Assembly: GCA_036897485.1 (NCBI GenBank) | Contig: JAYMTF010000234.1 | Coordinates: 1-43,543, forward strand | Source of the DNA: Pelargonium nanum | Lineage: Eukaryota; Streptophyta; Magnoliopsida; Geraniales; Geraniaceae | Length of the DNA: 43,543 nucleotides | Direction of reading: 5' to 3' | In this document: positions 1 to 10,890 of the stretch, piece by piece | Layout of the letters: each line of letters begins with the position of its first letter | Numbering within the stretch: the stretch's first letter is position 1 | Position numbers and translations under genes: made by a program | The notes under the pieces: model-generated | Databases searched by the model: none | Seen by the model: the letters and a program-made list of their open reading frames with translations, nothing else | What the model was told of the DNA's origin: nothing

Positions 1-290
1 TAATTTTTATTTATGCTATAAGCTATATAATAATAAGACGCAACATAACATTACATTTACATATAAGCATTTGAAATTTGACACAATTACAGTCCAATAT
101 CCGAACTTCTTTCGGATCGGATTCGAATTTATGATTGTAAATCCTATTTCGGAAACATAAATTCAACTCATATGTGAAATTTGAATCGTCACAACTGATT
201 TTGAATGTATATGTATGTGTATATATACATGTTAATTAAGTTCATAATTAAATTCAAAATTCAATTTTATCTAATCCGAATACACATGAG

Positions 291-430
291 TGAGAGAATG
301 AGAATGAGAATGAGAATTGGAATGAGAATTAGTGAGTTTTAATCCAAACACCATCAATGAGAATCCCATTCCCATTTCAATTTTTCATACCCATTCCCAA
401 ACCAAAATTGCTAATCCAAACGGTACCTTA
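291..430. repeat. GAGAAT tandem repeat within a MITE-like block
   Basis: At 296-330 the unit GAGAAT (with GAATGA permutations) repeats several times. It is followed by TAATCCAAACACC, by complementary CCCATTCCCATTTC text near 364-380, and by TAATCCAAACGGTACC near 412-427. GAATGAGAAT on one side and CCCATTCCC on the other can partly pair. This resembles the ends of small plant MITEs, but no clean target-site duplication is visible. Confidence 0.35.
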
Positions 431-1084
431 GATCTGTCCAAGTCCAAGTATCTATCCAAAATAATAAACCCAAGATTGATGCAGATCTTCAACAACTTGG
501 CCACAGTCTGAGAATGCTTTTGTTAATCCATCCTCATTGATGTGAAATGACAGTCCTGCAACATCAAGCTTGATGAACTGGTGAACATCAAACAGAGACA
601 AATGTGATGGCACAGATGAACCACACCAACAGCTTATATCGTATATATGTTAATGAGAAAATGAAACTCAAAACACTTCATTCTCTTGTTTTGAAATAAA
701 AAAATGGAAAGCAAAGTCCCAGAAGAAACTTTAAGTTGTTTTTGGTTAGCAGTCACTGTACCAAGTTTTGGGAGGCATAAACATAATGATGTTCTAACAA
801 TAACTAAAGCTATTTTAAACAAAATCAACCCAAATGATTTATTTCTTGTGGTAACACTATAATTTTCTTGAAGTAGGTGGCACAAAAGCAAAACATAAAG
901 AGAGATATACGAATGTTGTTCAGTAAAATGTCCATTTTAATAATTTCAGTAATTGACATCTCATTACATTTGTAAAAATACTACTCACAAAAGACTACGT
1001 TTACAACTCCTTACAGTTTCAACCACTTCCGTACAACTCGTTAGTATTTTTAGTAGTGTTACTATTACTAAACAAAGCCTTTGT

Positions 1085-1240
1085 GCAATTTTTTTTTATC
1101 AAAGTAAAGTTGAGCTACGCAATAGGGAGTAGCTCTCCCCTTTTAACCCAAAACCTCACCCCACCCGACGCAATGAAATTTGAACCCACGACCTCCCACG
1201 TGGAGATGTGTGTCTTGACCATTGCGCCACCCCCTAGAGG
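1085..1240 (-). mobile_element. tRNA-derived SINE, family 1, copy a
   Basis: Read on the minus strand, the element has a Pol III box A-like TGGCGCAATGG (about 1219-1229) and, about 40 bases on, a box B-like GGTTCAAATTTC (about 1176-1187). It then has a G/A-rich body, the tail motif ATTGCGTAGCTCAACT (about 1112-1127) and an A-rich end near 1086-1100. Internal A and B boxes plus an A-rich 3' end are the hallmark of plant tRNA-related SINEs. It does not fold as a full tRNA. A related tail occurs near 7435-7450. Exact ends and target-site duplication are unclear. Confidence 0.65.
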
Positions 1241-1860
1241 GCAGCTTTTGGGCTATTGGCTAGTTGACTAGAAGTAAATTTTTGTTATCCAGATTCTAGC
1301 TACGTCATTGAATTCAATATGCCTAAATGGAACATAACAGAATTACATTTGTGAAAAGTTTGGTTTCGATTTTATAACAATTGCGGACACTTCAATAGCA
1401 ACCTTCAATTACTTTAAAAATATTGTAAATTATCATTGCATATAAGAACAAAAGGTCTCTGTGCAAAGGTTTGGTTAGTACATTACATCGAACACTTAGA
1501 TGTAATTAGGTAGCAACAACCAGACTGAAAAAAAATAACTTAAATGCACAATTGATGAGCGTTAGCTAGTGCATCAATATCAGCTAAATCTGGGAGAAAC
1601 AGAAAAACCCAACCATGAATGCCAACTATTCACAAATTGACAACAAGAAACAAGTAATGTCCTGCGGGATTGAACAAGAGACGGACGGTAGAGTAGTACA
1701 TAATGTTTAACTTTATAAGGCACTAGCCCCATTATTCTTGAACACTAGCTTAATGAACCATGTACAGAGAACTGAACTTACATGTTACAATACAATGCCT
1801 CTATCATCATACTGGGTCAAATCGGCAAAAGCAAAGCCGGGTTGTATCTCTTTAGAGTCC

Positions 1861-4800
1861 TCATGATTGATGCACTTTGAGCAATGCTTGGTGGAACATG
1901 TCTATGAATTGATTATCCTGGCAGCGCCATGCAAGCAAATAAAGCCAGTTAGTCAAAATACACTTGCATGTGGTTAGTATACATACATATGAATAAGATA
2001 ACTACCTTACCCATGATCAGTTTCTATCTAATAAGATAAATGTCACATATAGGTTGTGTATGGATTCTTGGATTTGATTTGAAATTTGAGATTAGAATTG
2101 TCGTCTTTTAGATTCCAACATAATGTTTGGGAAATGGTGGAATTTCAAATGATAAAGACTTGTCATTTGAAATTCCATGTTCAAGGCATGTTCTAAATCT
2201 ATTGGATTTAAACCAAATCCAAATTCTTTGTGCATCCAAACATTGGGATTGACTCAAATTCAAGAATCCAAGCGGACCATAAGCACATCCATATGCTTGA
2301 AATTCTTCAGTGAATAAGAGGGGATACCACCAAATTGGAACATATAAAGAATAAAAAAGGAGTACCTGAGCAAGCATAAGAAGTGCATCACGAACTTTGT
2401 CTCTGTTAATTACAGGCAAATCATGTGGGTTTGGAGTGGAACTTGGAGTAAGAGATGGAGGTGGAGTGGGTGGTGGAAAGGGTTGGAGCATTGGTGTGCC
2501 ATACGGACGTTGCAGATTAAGGGGAGGGTGAAGAGCAGTAGTTGGCTGGGATGAACTGACAGGTGGCATCATCAATGGGGATGAAGAAGGTGGAGTGAAA
2601 AAAGTAAAGGGCTTCACAAGATTAGTGACTTGATTGTTGCTAACTGGATCGGTAGTTTCATAGACAGGCATTGGAGCAGAAGAAGCTGGAAGAGAGAGAG
2701 ATGGTGCTAATGGAGTTGGTATTGGTGAGTAAGCAGCAACAGATGCATGGGTAGTCAAAGGGGCTACAGCAGATGCATGGTAGGGCTGTCTTGGAGCTGT
2801 TGTGTTTGGAGCATTATTTCCAACACTCATGGCTGCCTGCAATATACAAGTTTAACTAACTTTTTAGGCCCAAAATACATAAGAATATTGGATGCAAGAT
2901 ATTTGGAAAGCGAGGGGTGGGGGCAACAAGAGACTATAAAGCATCATATGCAATTGAGTAACAATGGATTATGAGAAGTCAGAAAATACGTTATCATAAC
3001 AGTTACTTTCAAAAATATCTTGGAATATTAAACCCAACTCCATTGTTCATATATAAAAAAGCAGGAGAAAAATATCACATCTATTTATTGAGTAGTTTGC
3101 TACCAAGTAGCTTGAAAGTTCACTCTGTAGCATGATACAGGCTTGAAGTGCAGAGGCCTCTTAGGTGACATTAACCACAGAATAACTCTAGCTGTATACT
3201 AAAAACCAGAAAAATTATGTGCATGCATGTTCTCTACCCAATGTCTCTTCAAATTATGTTAGTTATACACAACTCTTTCAACAGAAATACACTCTACATT
3301 TGATTATACCTCCTAACCGATAATAAATAAACTTCACAAGCATTATCAGATATTCATGCCAACTTTAAAAACAGGCACACTTCAGTGAGAGCTTTTTTGA
3401 GTAAACCACAGAGATGATTTGTAATCACGGAAATTCCAGAGATGGATGCCATATATATACCCATTTCTATTTTCTACAACACGAACAGAAATTTTCCCTA
3501 TGCTAGACATTTAAGGGAAGGGCTGAAAGAATTCCCCAAAACTATCATATATGTATATATTGTGGGACCCGTCCACGAAGTGCCATGTCAGCTTATAAAA
3601 TGCGGGTCCACCAGAAATCAAAAAAGAAAAGGAGTTCAGGTCGCTAACGGAGGGTCACGGCCGTGGCTTCCTCCAGTCGCAGAGTTTCTCACTCCCAGGG
3701 GAGGGCCAAGATCAGCTAAACGCACGGATCAAACCCAAATCCATGAAGGCTCATAGCTTGTAGTCCATATTTGACGTATCTGCTTGAAATTATCACCTTA
3801 ACCTCTCAACTAATAAGATTTGGGGAGTCAAATTGCTCCAATCAATCAGAACCAGGTGTTACCACTATAAATACCCCATATGGTGCAAGGTTTTATTCAT
3901 TCTATACTCTTTACTTTCAAATTCCTACAGTCTGCAGTCCTCTGAGTTTATAGACTGAGATCTTACTGTCACGCCGGAGGTGAGTTCCAGTGCACATGCA
4001 CTGGTAATTCACTTTAAGCGTGTTCTGTATTGCAGATAACAGGTGTCTTCAAAAGGTAGTCAAACATGTTCTTGCACTAGATATTCACTAGAAGCGTAAC
4101 CTTTCTTAACGGCACCCACATCTAAAGACAAAAAAAAAATACGAATCGAGAAATGTTAGTGCATTTGCACTAGGCATTCTCTCAATGCATGTTCTTCCCC
4201 AATGAACGATTCTCTCTAACAGATCACCAGAGTTAAGGAAAAATAAAGATATACACTGAGAAATGATAGTACATTCACAGTAGGTATTCCCTCACAGCGT
4301 GTTCTTCCCTGAAGAACGTTCAAAATCAAGATTTAATCCAAATACAACCGATGGACGACTACAAGATCATTGAGGCTAAAATATGCATAAGTTTCTATCC
4401 TAGGAAAACAAGTAATTTGGCATAAGAGCAAGATTAAAAGAAATGCATTGTTTCGAGTTAACTACATAGTTCTTGAGAAAAAGAAAGCATTGTAGAGTAC
4501 ATACACTAAAAATGTTCATAAATGAATCATCGGGAACGTCAGCAGCAGCAGCAGCAGCAGCAGCAGGGGGAGCTGATGATGGCTCCAGTGGGCCTTCCAT
4601 CACTGCCATGGTTGGAACTGCTTCAAGTTCAGCAAACTCACTACAAGACAATAACAAAAAACGAAAAAAGAGAAAGTATGGTAAGGAGGTAGTGGCTTCA
4701 ATCATAAGTATACAGTTATTTGTACGTTATAAATGTATAATCTTTCACAATGGAATTTTAAATTCACAAATAATTTGGTTCCAATCCTTCAAAGAGTCAT

Positions 4801-7070
4801 TACCTTTTGGTTGGAGCAACTTTTGACTTTGGAGGAACTTTTGAGTAAGCACCAAGTACCCTGAAAAAAAAAAAAAAAAAGCATAACATACAAAATAACT
4901 ATTTATGCTTCCCAATATTTGTGTCACAACATTAGATCTAAAAGGCCTTAAGTATCCAATATAAGCAAGCATAATATTCAAGTTCTCCTCAAACATTTTA
5001 TTCAGCCCTAATCATTCTACTATTCTCAATAGCCACTCACTTAATTTGCAATAACTTGAGGGAAAACCACTTTTAGATCCATTCCACCTAATGATACTAG
5101 GTTACTGTTCTCCCCCATAATCTTGAACATTGATGCTACTAACAATTCACTGAATGATTATACCATTGCTCATACAGTTTCAAATTTCTACAAAATCATA
5201 ACTCTAATTATTGAAATTGATGATCAGTACCCTTCATCCGTTATTTAACATTTTGAAGCAAAAATCAATAGATTGTCACCATACTGTACATTTACTAGTA
5301 TGAAGGAAGGACATATAGCTACAAGTTTATGCATACTAGGAAGTAGGAACACTATAGTAGTGATACCTATTAAAGAGATTTGCAACATCCTCACATTCAC
5401 GCGCATTGTAAAACCAAATACCATTTACTTCTTGGGCCGCATTTCGATACAACAAATATGGAATTTGAACTTCAAACTCAAAATCTTCCAAGAGATTCTC
5501 CACAAGATTATCTGTTTAAGAAAGGCATTAAATATGATGGAAAGTTCTTATAATGCAAATTGTAGGTGTGATGATGTACATAAGTGCAATGACATTGATG
5601 TCCAAGAAGCACTAGTTCCACTTTTAGTTGCAGCAGTTCACATCTATGTTGGATCATAAACTGCACAACCTGAAATACACAAATTTCTTTTTTTATGCGA
5701 TATATTTTTTCAAATTAGAGATTAAGTGAAGGCTAAGACAAATCTGTTCAAGACAGCCAGTTAAGACTTGTCTATAATTTTACACCTTTTTTTTTCATAA
5801 GATGTTCATCAAGGAATTAGAGACATGTTTCCATTTCATTTTAGCCAACCTGATTTTCCATAAGTTTCTTTAGCAACTAATAGTCGATAAAGCACAAACA
5901 ATAACATCTAATATCAAGTTAATACAATTTTTATTTATTTATATTGAGCTAAATCTTCACAAGTTAAATTCTAAAGCAAAATAAGCTAGTATTGAAGCGC
6001 TTATGATTGGAAGATACAAGACATTCATTTCATACTCTTATAATCTCCTATGAACTACAAAGTAAAAAGAGTAGCAAAAGTTGAACTTCTCTTGAAAGCG
6101 TTTACAGTTTCCTAACACTTGAATTACAGCATGGATGATAAAAGGGTAAGTAGATAAGGAAATGAATCCCTCCAATAACTAATTGCATTAACACTTAACA
6201 TCACAAGGAAAAGCCAGACAACTGCCAAAAAGTGATTTTGCTGAATGTATTGAGTGTATATACTAGATAGAGATAGGAAAGCTGCTTCAGATTTGAAATA
6301 TTGCCAAGTATACTAAATCATCTCCCTCTCCTTAGTCCTTACACTTTCCCGAATTTCCCAAACAGAGCTCAAATCCGCATTAAATTTCCTAACCTTCACC
6401 GATTAGAACAACTGTTCTGTATTGGTGATGTGAGGCCTAAATTACATTCCTTTTATACACAACACAAATACCACTCCTGTTCATATAACTATTGAAGTGA
6501 ATCCAAACCTGTGTTGCGCCTATTCATTACAATGAACTGAAACCGGGGCTGAGTATTCCTAAATAACAGCATCAAGAACAGTGAAATTAGCTAAGTGAGC
6601 GACAGCACAACAATAATCACATTACATCAAATCCACATAAAGGTAAGCTTAAAGAAATCAATACCAAATTGAAATACGCGCAAAAATACGAAATTCACTA
6701 ACAAACAAACAACTACCTCTTAACGACAAATAGAGACCCTTCAACATCTTTGCGACTCTGCAACCACCGACAACGAAGTCAGAGAGCATAAGAATACCAC
6801 AGATCCAGAATTTCCAGTTCGATCAACGAGGAAATTGATAGATGGAAAATAAACAATTCCATTGTTTTAACAGCAAACAGACAGAGAATTATAGGAAATT
6901 GAAGAACAGACCCATTGGTTGCTATCGATGTTGAACTCGTAGAAGGTGACATGAGCTGCTGTGATCAGAATCTCTTCGATGAAAGGATCCATTCGCTGGA
7001 GGACAGTGAGATTGAGCATCTTCGTGGACTGTTGATCTAGATTCGGCATTAGTTTACCAGTCTGAGACAT
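1861..7070 (-). CDS. DCP1: mRNA-decapping enzyme subunit DCP1 (8 coding exons)
   Basis: Activator of the DCP2 decapping enzyme, acting in cytoplasmic 5'-to-3' mRNA decay and P-bodies. Coding exons in transcript order: 7070-6912, 6757-6717, 6558-6509, 5511-5367, 4860-4804, 4640-4505, 2836-2366 and 1917-1861. They sum to 1116 nt, giving 371 aa, close to the roughly 367 aa I recall for Arabidopsis DCP1. Residues about 10-131 form the EVH1-like DCP1 domain, with the conserved segments NLTVLQRMDPFIEEILITAA, QFIVMNRRNT and NGIWFYNARECEDVA. A low-complexity Pro/Ser/Thr-rich middle follows, with an eight-Ala run encoded by a GCT repeat. The last 31 residues, NRDKVRDALLMLAQ plus DNQFIDMFHQALLKVHQS, match the C-terminal trimerization helix of plant DCP1. 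The start is the first ATG and gives the conserved MSQ..GKLMPNLDQ amino end. AAACCCTAA (telo-box) lies about 20 bases upstream. Introns 6 and 7 carry repeats. Confidence 0.95.
2055..2280. mobile_element. foldback MITE in last intron of DCP1
   Basis: Inverted ends are ATGGATTCTTGGATTTG on the left (about 2059-2075) and the complement of CAAATTCAAGAATCCAAGC on the right (about 2254-2272). Inside is a perfect 15-base inverted pair, TGGAATTTCAAATGA at 2138-2152 and its complement at 2163-2177, with a 10-base loop. An outer pair around ATGTTTGG and CCAAACAT also matches. The element lies entirely between coding exons 7 and 8 of DCP1. No coding capacity. Confidence 0.6.
3560..3990 (+). mobile_element. 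LTR-like fragment in DCP1 intron 6
   Basis: This GC-richer block sits inside an AT-rich intron. It contains a good Pol II core promoter look-alike, ACTATAAATACCCC near 3865-3878, followed by pyrimidine-rich text, as in the U3/R part of many plant LTRs. No tRNA primer-binding site, gag-pol reading frame or second LTR was found. A solo or broken LTR is the most economical reading; a captured promoter fragment is an alternative. Confidence 0.35.
3985..4320. repeat. degenerate tandem repeat in DCP1 intron 6
   Basis: Four diverged units share the pattern AGTGCA..TGCACTAGGTATTC..GCGTGTTCTT. They start near 3988, 4068, 4155 and 4268. The last two are the clearest and align for about 60 bases, both from GAGAAATG to GAACG, with a spacing of about 109 bases. 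Each unit carries a small palindrome (AGTGCA..TGCACT). The array abuts the LTR-like block. Function unknown. Confidence 0.5.
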
Positions 7071-7312
7071 TTTGTTCCAGTTGGAGTGAAAAACCCTAAA
7101 TCGTAGCTGAGATTTTCCGACACGGTTTTCCCGGGAAAAACAATTGGGTTGGATAGAAGGAGAGAGACCGACCGGGAGATTAGATCACAGTTGACAGTTT
7201 CACAGATTTTCATACCTTTTATAGTTCAGTGATCGCCTTCCTCATGGTGGGAGAAAAACTCCGCAGTTCGGTAAGAGAATGACCGAAATGACCTTCTATT
7301 TTGGGAAACTGA

Positions 7313-7336
7313 ATTATTATTATTATTATTATTATA
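7313..7336. repeat. (ATT)n microsatellite
   Basis: About seven to eight tandem copies of the trinucleotide ATT lie in the DCP1 upstream region. Confidence 0.9.
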
Positions 7337-7424
7337 TTTATTTTTTATAAAAAAAAATTAATGTTTACAAGACAAATACTACTCCATTTCATAATAAATA
7401 TCGCTCTAAAATCCTCGTAAATGT

Positions 7425-7580
7425 TTCTTTTATTAGTTGAGTTACACAATACCCCACCCCATATAGATAACAAAGAAGCTTGAACTAGTTCAACCTCATC
7501 CCATACCGTTGGCAAAGAAGCTCGAATCCAAGACCTCAGAGGATATCTGAAGTGTTTAAAGCGTTTGGTCCAATATGCCT
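7425..7580 (-). mobile_element. tRNA-derived SINE, family 1, copy b (diverged)
   Basis: On the minus strand a box A-like TGGACCAAACG (about 7562-7572) is followed after about 40 bases by a box B-like GGATTCGAGCTTC (about 7519-7531). The tail reads TATTGTGTAACTCAACT (about 7435-7451) and an A-rich stretch follows. The tail matches that of the copy near 1112-1127 (ATTGCGTAGCTCAACT), so the two look like members of one family. Confidence 0.5.
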
Positions 7581-7991
7581 TGGTTAAAAATAAAAATAAA
7601 AACTTTGCAAATGTAAATGTTATTTTTTGTTAAATTTTGAAATACTCAATTTTTTTTGAAGAAAAAATAAAGAAATGGTTGTCTGTGCGTTGTCTCAGAT
7701 TTGACTTTTGAAACGTTCTCTACCATTCATTTGTGCATTTTTTTTAATGATTATTTAAAGCATAGTACTGAAATACTCAACTTAAACTCAAGTAATGTGT
7801 TATTTGGTAACAAAAATATAAAAGAGAAGTCCATAATTACCATTGCAATTGATTTCACATATAGTACATCACACGGATAAAACTAGTGTCACACTAGTGA
7901 TTACACCAAAAGCTTAAACTATAAAATGAAGCACACACAGAGACCATATATATATCAGACAGTACTGAGCTCTCCACGCATACATATCTCC

Positions 7992-9365
7992 CTAATGCTT
8001 CCGGAGAGCCAAACCGGAGAGCACAATGAGCGTGACAAGGATAACAACTGAAATGAAGGCCGCCACCACAGCACCGCTAATTTTCTGGCAGAAATCGCCG
8101 AATTGGTTGCAGATGGCGAGCCAGTTGGAGTTTGCGTTGCCATTGTGAGCCAAATACACTATTGCAGCAGCCGCACCACCACCGGCTGTCGCCAGAGTTA
8201 GCGCTAGCTGCACATCAACAAAACAGAGGACCCATTAGTCTTCATGTTAGTTCAATCCAACGTTTTTGCTGTAATGTTACATGTATATGTGTTTGTTGCA
8301 TACACTTAACAATATGTGAATAATATGACACTTTTACATATGCCCTACTATATATGGATAGGGTGAACAATTTGGACTTGAATACAAAGAATTCATAATT
8401 CGAGTCCTTGGGAAGATTTTGAGTCGGATTGAATCAAAATATGCAAATTCGCACATTTTTACACCAAAAAAGCGAAACCCAATCCACGGTTTGAAGCCGA
8501 AATGAATCCAAAGCCTTGTAGGACCGAAATCCAAAATTGTCACCCCTAGTGATGGGATATGCTTTTGAAAAATGAAAAATGTTTCATTTTGGTCACTCAA
8601 CTATTTATTTTATTTCAAATCTGTACCCAATTTGATCCGACGTTATGCTTATAGATTCAAACTGGTCTCAAACTATGATATTTTGTTTTGAATTGGTTCA
8701 AACTTATCTGGATCAATTTGAAGCAAAATAACATATCTGGAAGACCGAATTAGAACCATGTAGATAATTTTGAGACTAAAATGAAACATTTTCCGAGCAA
8801 AATGGTAGCTACCAGCATCAAAATGAACTTAAGAGAACATAAAATAAATAGAGAAATTGGAAGGTCATATTACGGTGTCCAAAATGAGCAGGAACATCCT
8901 CGGACCAGCCGCATGCGGGCGAACAATACACACTATAGAGAACGGAAGGGACAGTACGAGGTAGCCTCCAACTATCGCCATCGCAATCACAAAGAACCTA
9001 CAAATACCATTCACACGACAACAACATTAATCACACACAACACAACATATATTGGTCGAAACGAATCAAAAGATCGATTATAGTAATTATGGAACACATG
9101 CATACGTGAAAGTGGGAAGATCCTCGTAGCTAGCTTGAAACTGGAAGAACTGAGTGAAGAAAGGTAAGGTTTCTTCGCTGGTTCCCATGATGGAGGCAGC
9201 TGCAAGAGCAGCCACTATGGCTCCGATTCGGAGCACGAAATCGAATATCGCTACTCCTTTTTTCCATCCACCCTTTCCTTGGTGCGCAGCTACAGCCACA
9301 AGACCTGCTTTTCCTTTGGTCACGGTGCTGGACTCGACATCAATGGCAGCTGAGTCGTTCTTCAT
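7992..9365 (-). CDS. Casparian strip membrane protein, tandem copy A
   Basis: Four-helix scaffold protein of the CASP/MARVEL-like group. In root endodermis these proteins mark the Casparian strip domain in the plasma membrane and recruit the lignin-polymerising machinery. Exons: 9365-9106, 8997-8874 and 8207-7992, total 600 nt, 199 aa, the usual CASP length. The family's first-loop signature ETLPFFTQF is at residues 65-73, before YEDLP. The conserved Arg of helix 1 is R46 (FDFVLRI) and the conserved Asp of helix 3 is D127 (LLILDT). Loop 2 carries the NGNANSNW stretch and the cysteine pair C161/C168, and the tail ends in RKH. The first ATG is used; an in-frame GTG two codons earlier is ignored. 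Intron 2 (666 bp) is enlarged by two MITEs. It is more likely a true CASP than a CASP-like protein because the loop 1 signature is complete. Confidence 0.93.
8356..8549. mobile_element. MITE in intron 2 of CASP copy A, hAT-like ends
   Basis: Imperfect inverted ends: GGATAGGGTGAACAATTTGG at 8356-8375 and the complement of CCAAAATTGTCACCCCTAG at 8531-8549. The roughly 195-bp interior is non-coding. A target-site duplication could not be confirmed, so the superfamily is tentative. Confidence 0.5.
8576..8792. mobile_element. second MITE in intron 2 of CASP copy A
   Basis: Inverted ends AAAATGTTTCATTTTGGTC (8577-8595) and the complement of GACTAAAATGAAACATTTT (about 8774-8792) differ at one position. 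The interior contains further TTTGATCC / GGATCAA inverted text. It is adjacent to the 8356-8549 element and together they account for most of the extra intron length relative to CASP copy B. Confidence 0.6.
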
Positions 9366-9464
9366 TTTCACAGGTTTAAGATAGAGAGTGGTAAAAAGGG
9401 TTGATGCTTGAATAGAAGTGAGAAGCTTGTGGTGTGATGAAAATGGTTGTTTATGTGTGAGCCT

Positions 9465-9470
9465 TATATA
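9465..9470 (-). promoter_or_regulatory. TATA box of CASP copy A
   Basis: CTATATAAGG on the minus strand lies about 100 bases upstream of the ATG at 9365, which predicts a transcription start near 9435 and a 5' UTR of about 70 nt. Confidence 0.7.
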
Positions 9471-9520
9471 GAACTATGAGTTAGGGGTTTGTGAGTGAAA
9501 TTGTGTTTGTTGTGGATTTT

Positions 9521-9551
9521 GTTGGAGCAGAGGGGATAAGGGGAGTTGTTG
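9521..9551 (-). promoter_or_regulatory. conserved upstream element, CASP copy A
   Basis: On the plus strand, GTTGGAGCAGAG then GATAAGGGGAGTTGTTG. A near-identical sequence lies at 12597-12628 upstream of CASP copy B, again about 51 bases above the TATA box. Surrounding promoter text has diverged, so this block looks selectively retained. CAACAACTCC on the transcript strand could be a MYB-type site, but that is inference. Confidence 0.65.
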
Positions 9552-9807
9552 ATTCCACTGGCTGATCAATTTTAATTTGATTTTAATCACTTTTAAGTTC
9601 GCTTTGTTAATTTTTTTATTAAATTAGTTGAAAATTGAAGTCAACAAAATAATGGTAAGCAGGACAGAAGCTGATCAGATATGGGTTGATTTCAGGTGTT
9701 ATTTTTATCATGGATTAGATGGACTTAGAAACCACAACTTAGATTGTAGGGAAATTTAATTTTTATGGGAGCAGACTTTTATCAAATAACAAAAATTATT
9801 AGGAGTA

Positions 9808-9990
9808 CCCAAGAGTAGTGTTGCAATTGGTTACACCAGCTGAGCGAGTGAGAATAACGCTTGCGTTTGATCCTCGCTCAACACATCCCGGAGGAGAGGG
9901 ATGAATTTTAATTGTGATTGACCCTCGAATGATGATTAGTTTGAGTGTGGTAAAACGAATTAAAAATGTTTGTTCATATGATTTCGTGGC
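9808..9990 (+). mobile_element. tRNA-derived SINE, family 2, copy c
   Basis: On the plus strand a box A-like TTGGTTACACCAGCTGAG (about 9828-9845) is followed by a box B-like GCGTTTGATCCTCGC (about 9863-9877). The tail contains CTCGAATGATGATTAGT and TTTGAGTGTGGTA (about 9924-9952) and ends A-rich. The same tail with few changes occurs on the minus strand at 17768-17799, which defines a shared family. Confidence 0.6.
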
Positions 9991-10699
9991 CTGTATTAAT
10001 TAAATTTAGTTTGAAAAGTCAATTTAAAGTGAAACGGTGACGTTTCATTTTGTAATTATCTAAACTATTTGGATATGATAATATTGTAAGTACAAAATTA
10101 GTATTTGACTAATTATAACACTATGACTCACAAAGGTGATCGGCTTTTGTTTATATATATTAATTGAGCAACTAAACCACAAGTTTTCATTTTCTGTTGG
10201 TAAACCACTTCACATTCCTCCAGAAAGTGGAGTGCATATCATGTATGTATGTTTTGAGGCCACTAGTTGCACTTTTATCAGTAATAAAATTATGAATTCA
10301 GTCAACCAAATCGTGTTTAGATATGGTTTAAATGTGTTGCATCCCACACCTTTAAACCACCAAGCGCGTAAATCAACTGATAATGAGTTAATCAAACTTA
10401 ATTAATCTGAAGTCTCGAGAAACTTCAAAATTTAAAATATGCATGACTAACTTTTCAAACATATGATAGAGAAAATGAGAACTCGATTTATGATAAAATT
10501 GGTTTGTCTATTATCATTAGAGTAATATTGATTAACCGTTACAAAATTAACAAAACAACTTGTGCCAGTCATGATTTGATTTAAGAAAATAGCATTGGAA
10601 AGTTGGATAGTTTGGTGAGTTATGAAATGAAAAATAAGACATAGTAATGAAATGACCAATATGTGTCATCTTTTTTATTATGAGACAAAATTAAGGAGA

Positions 10700-10890
10700 A
10701 TTAGTCGGTGTTCTATATTCTCTATTTTATTCTCATGCACGTGTATTGTAATAAATTTGAGTGATATTAACTAACTTATTACGAAAGCATTGTTGACCAT
10801 TCATGCATAATTAGTTTTTAAAAAAGAAAACATGACACTTATTTTGTGACACACATATATATTAACGAAACAAGACATTTTGGAACGAAA
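10700..10890. mobile_element. diverged Stowaway-like relic
   Basis: The interior words GTGTATTGTAATAAATTTGAG, ACTAACTTATTA, TTCATGCATAATTAG and ACACTTATTTTGTGAC follow the same order as in the three Stowaway-like copies in the ELM1 intron (for example ATGTATTGTAACAAACTC, ACTAACTTATTA, CTCATGCATAACTAAC in 15862-16113). The terminal CTCCCTCCGTCCC ends are lost or unrecognisable, so this is an old copy. Confidence 0.55.

Larger units (their letters stand above)
1..1860. other. gene-free AT-rich flank with repeats
   Basis: No exon chain with conserved protein content is visible here on either strand. The stretch holds a short GAGAAT-type tandem repeat and foldback-like block near 291-430 and a tRNA-derived SINE near 1085-1240, both listed separately. 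The last few hundred bases presumably include the 3' UTR and downstream region of DCP1, which is transcribed leftward and stops at 1861. Confidence 0.6.
7071..7991. other. DCP1 promoter/5' region and intergenic spacer
   Basis: This spacer lies between the DCP1 start and the 3' end of the first CASP gene. It holds the DCP1 5' UTR and promoter (AAACCCTAA telo-box at about 7091-7099), an (ATT)n microsatellite at about 7313-7335, a SINE near 7425-7580 and the CASP 3' UTR close to 7950. No further gene is visible. Confidence 0.6.

Noticed and set aside
1170..1235. Possible minus-strand tRNA gene (box A and B sequences)
   Set aside because: No acceptor stem or anticodon arm can be formed; the A-rich tail fits a SINE instead.
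2108..2842. Long 244-codon open frame on the minus strand
   Set aside because: Only 2366-2836 is coding (DCP1 exon 7). Beyond the GT donor at 2365 the frame runs on by chance through an intron and into a MITE.
3442..3756. 104-codon plus-strand frame
   Set aside because: Lies in a DCP1 intron within an LTR-like block; the translation has no recognisable domain.
5273..5659. 128-codon plus-strand frame
   Set aside because: Antisense across DCP1 exon 4 and its flanking introns; a shadow of the conserved exon.
9363..9371. Upstream GTG as start for CASP copy A
   Set aside because: Plant nuclear genes start at ATG; the ATG two codons downstream gives the same exon 1 length (260 nt) as CASP copy B.
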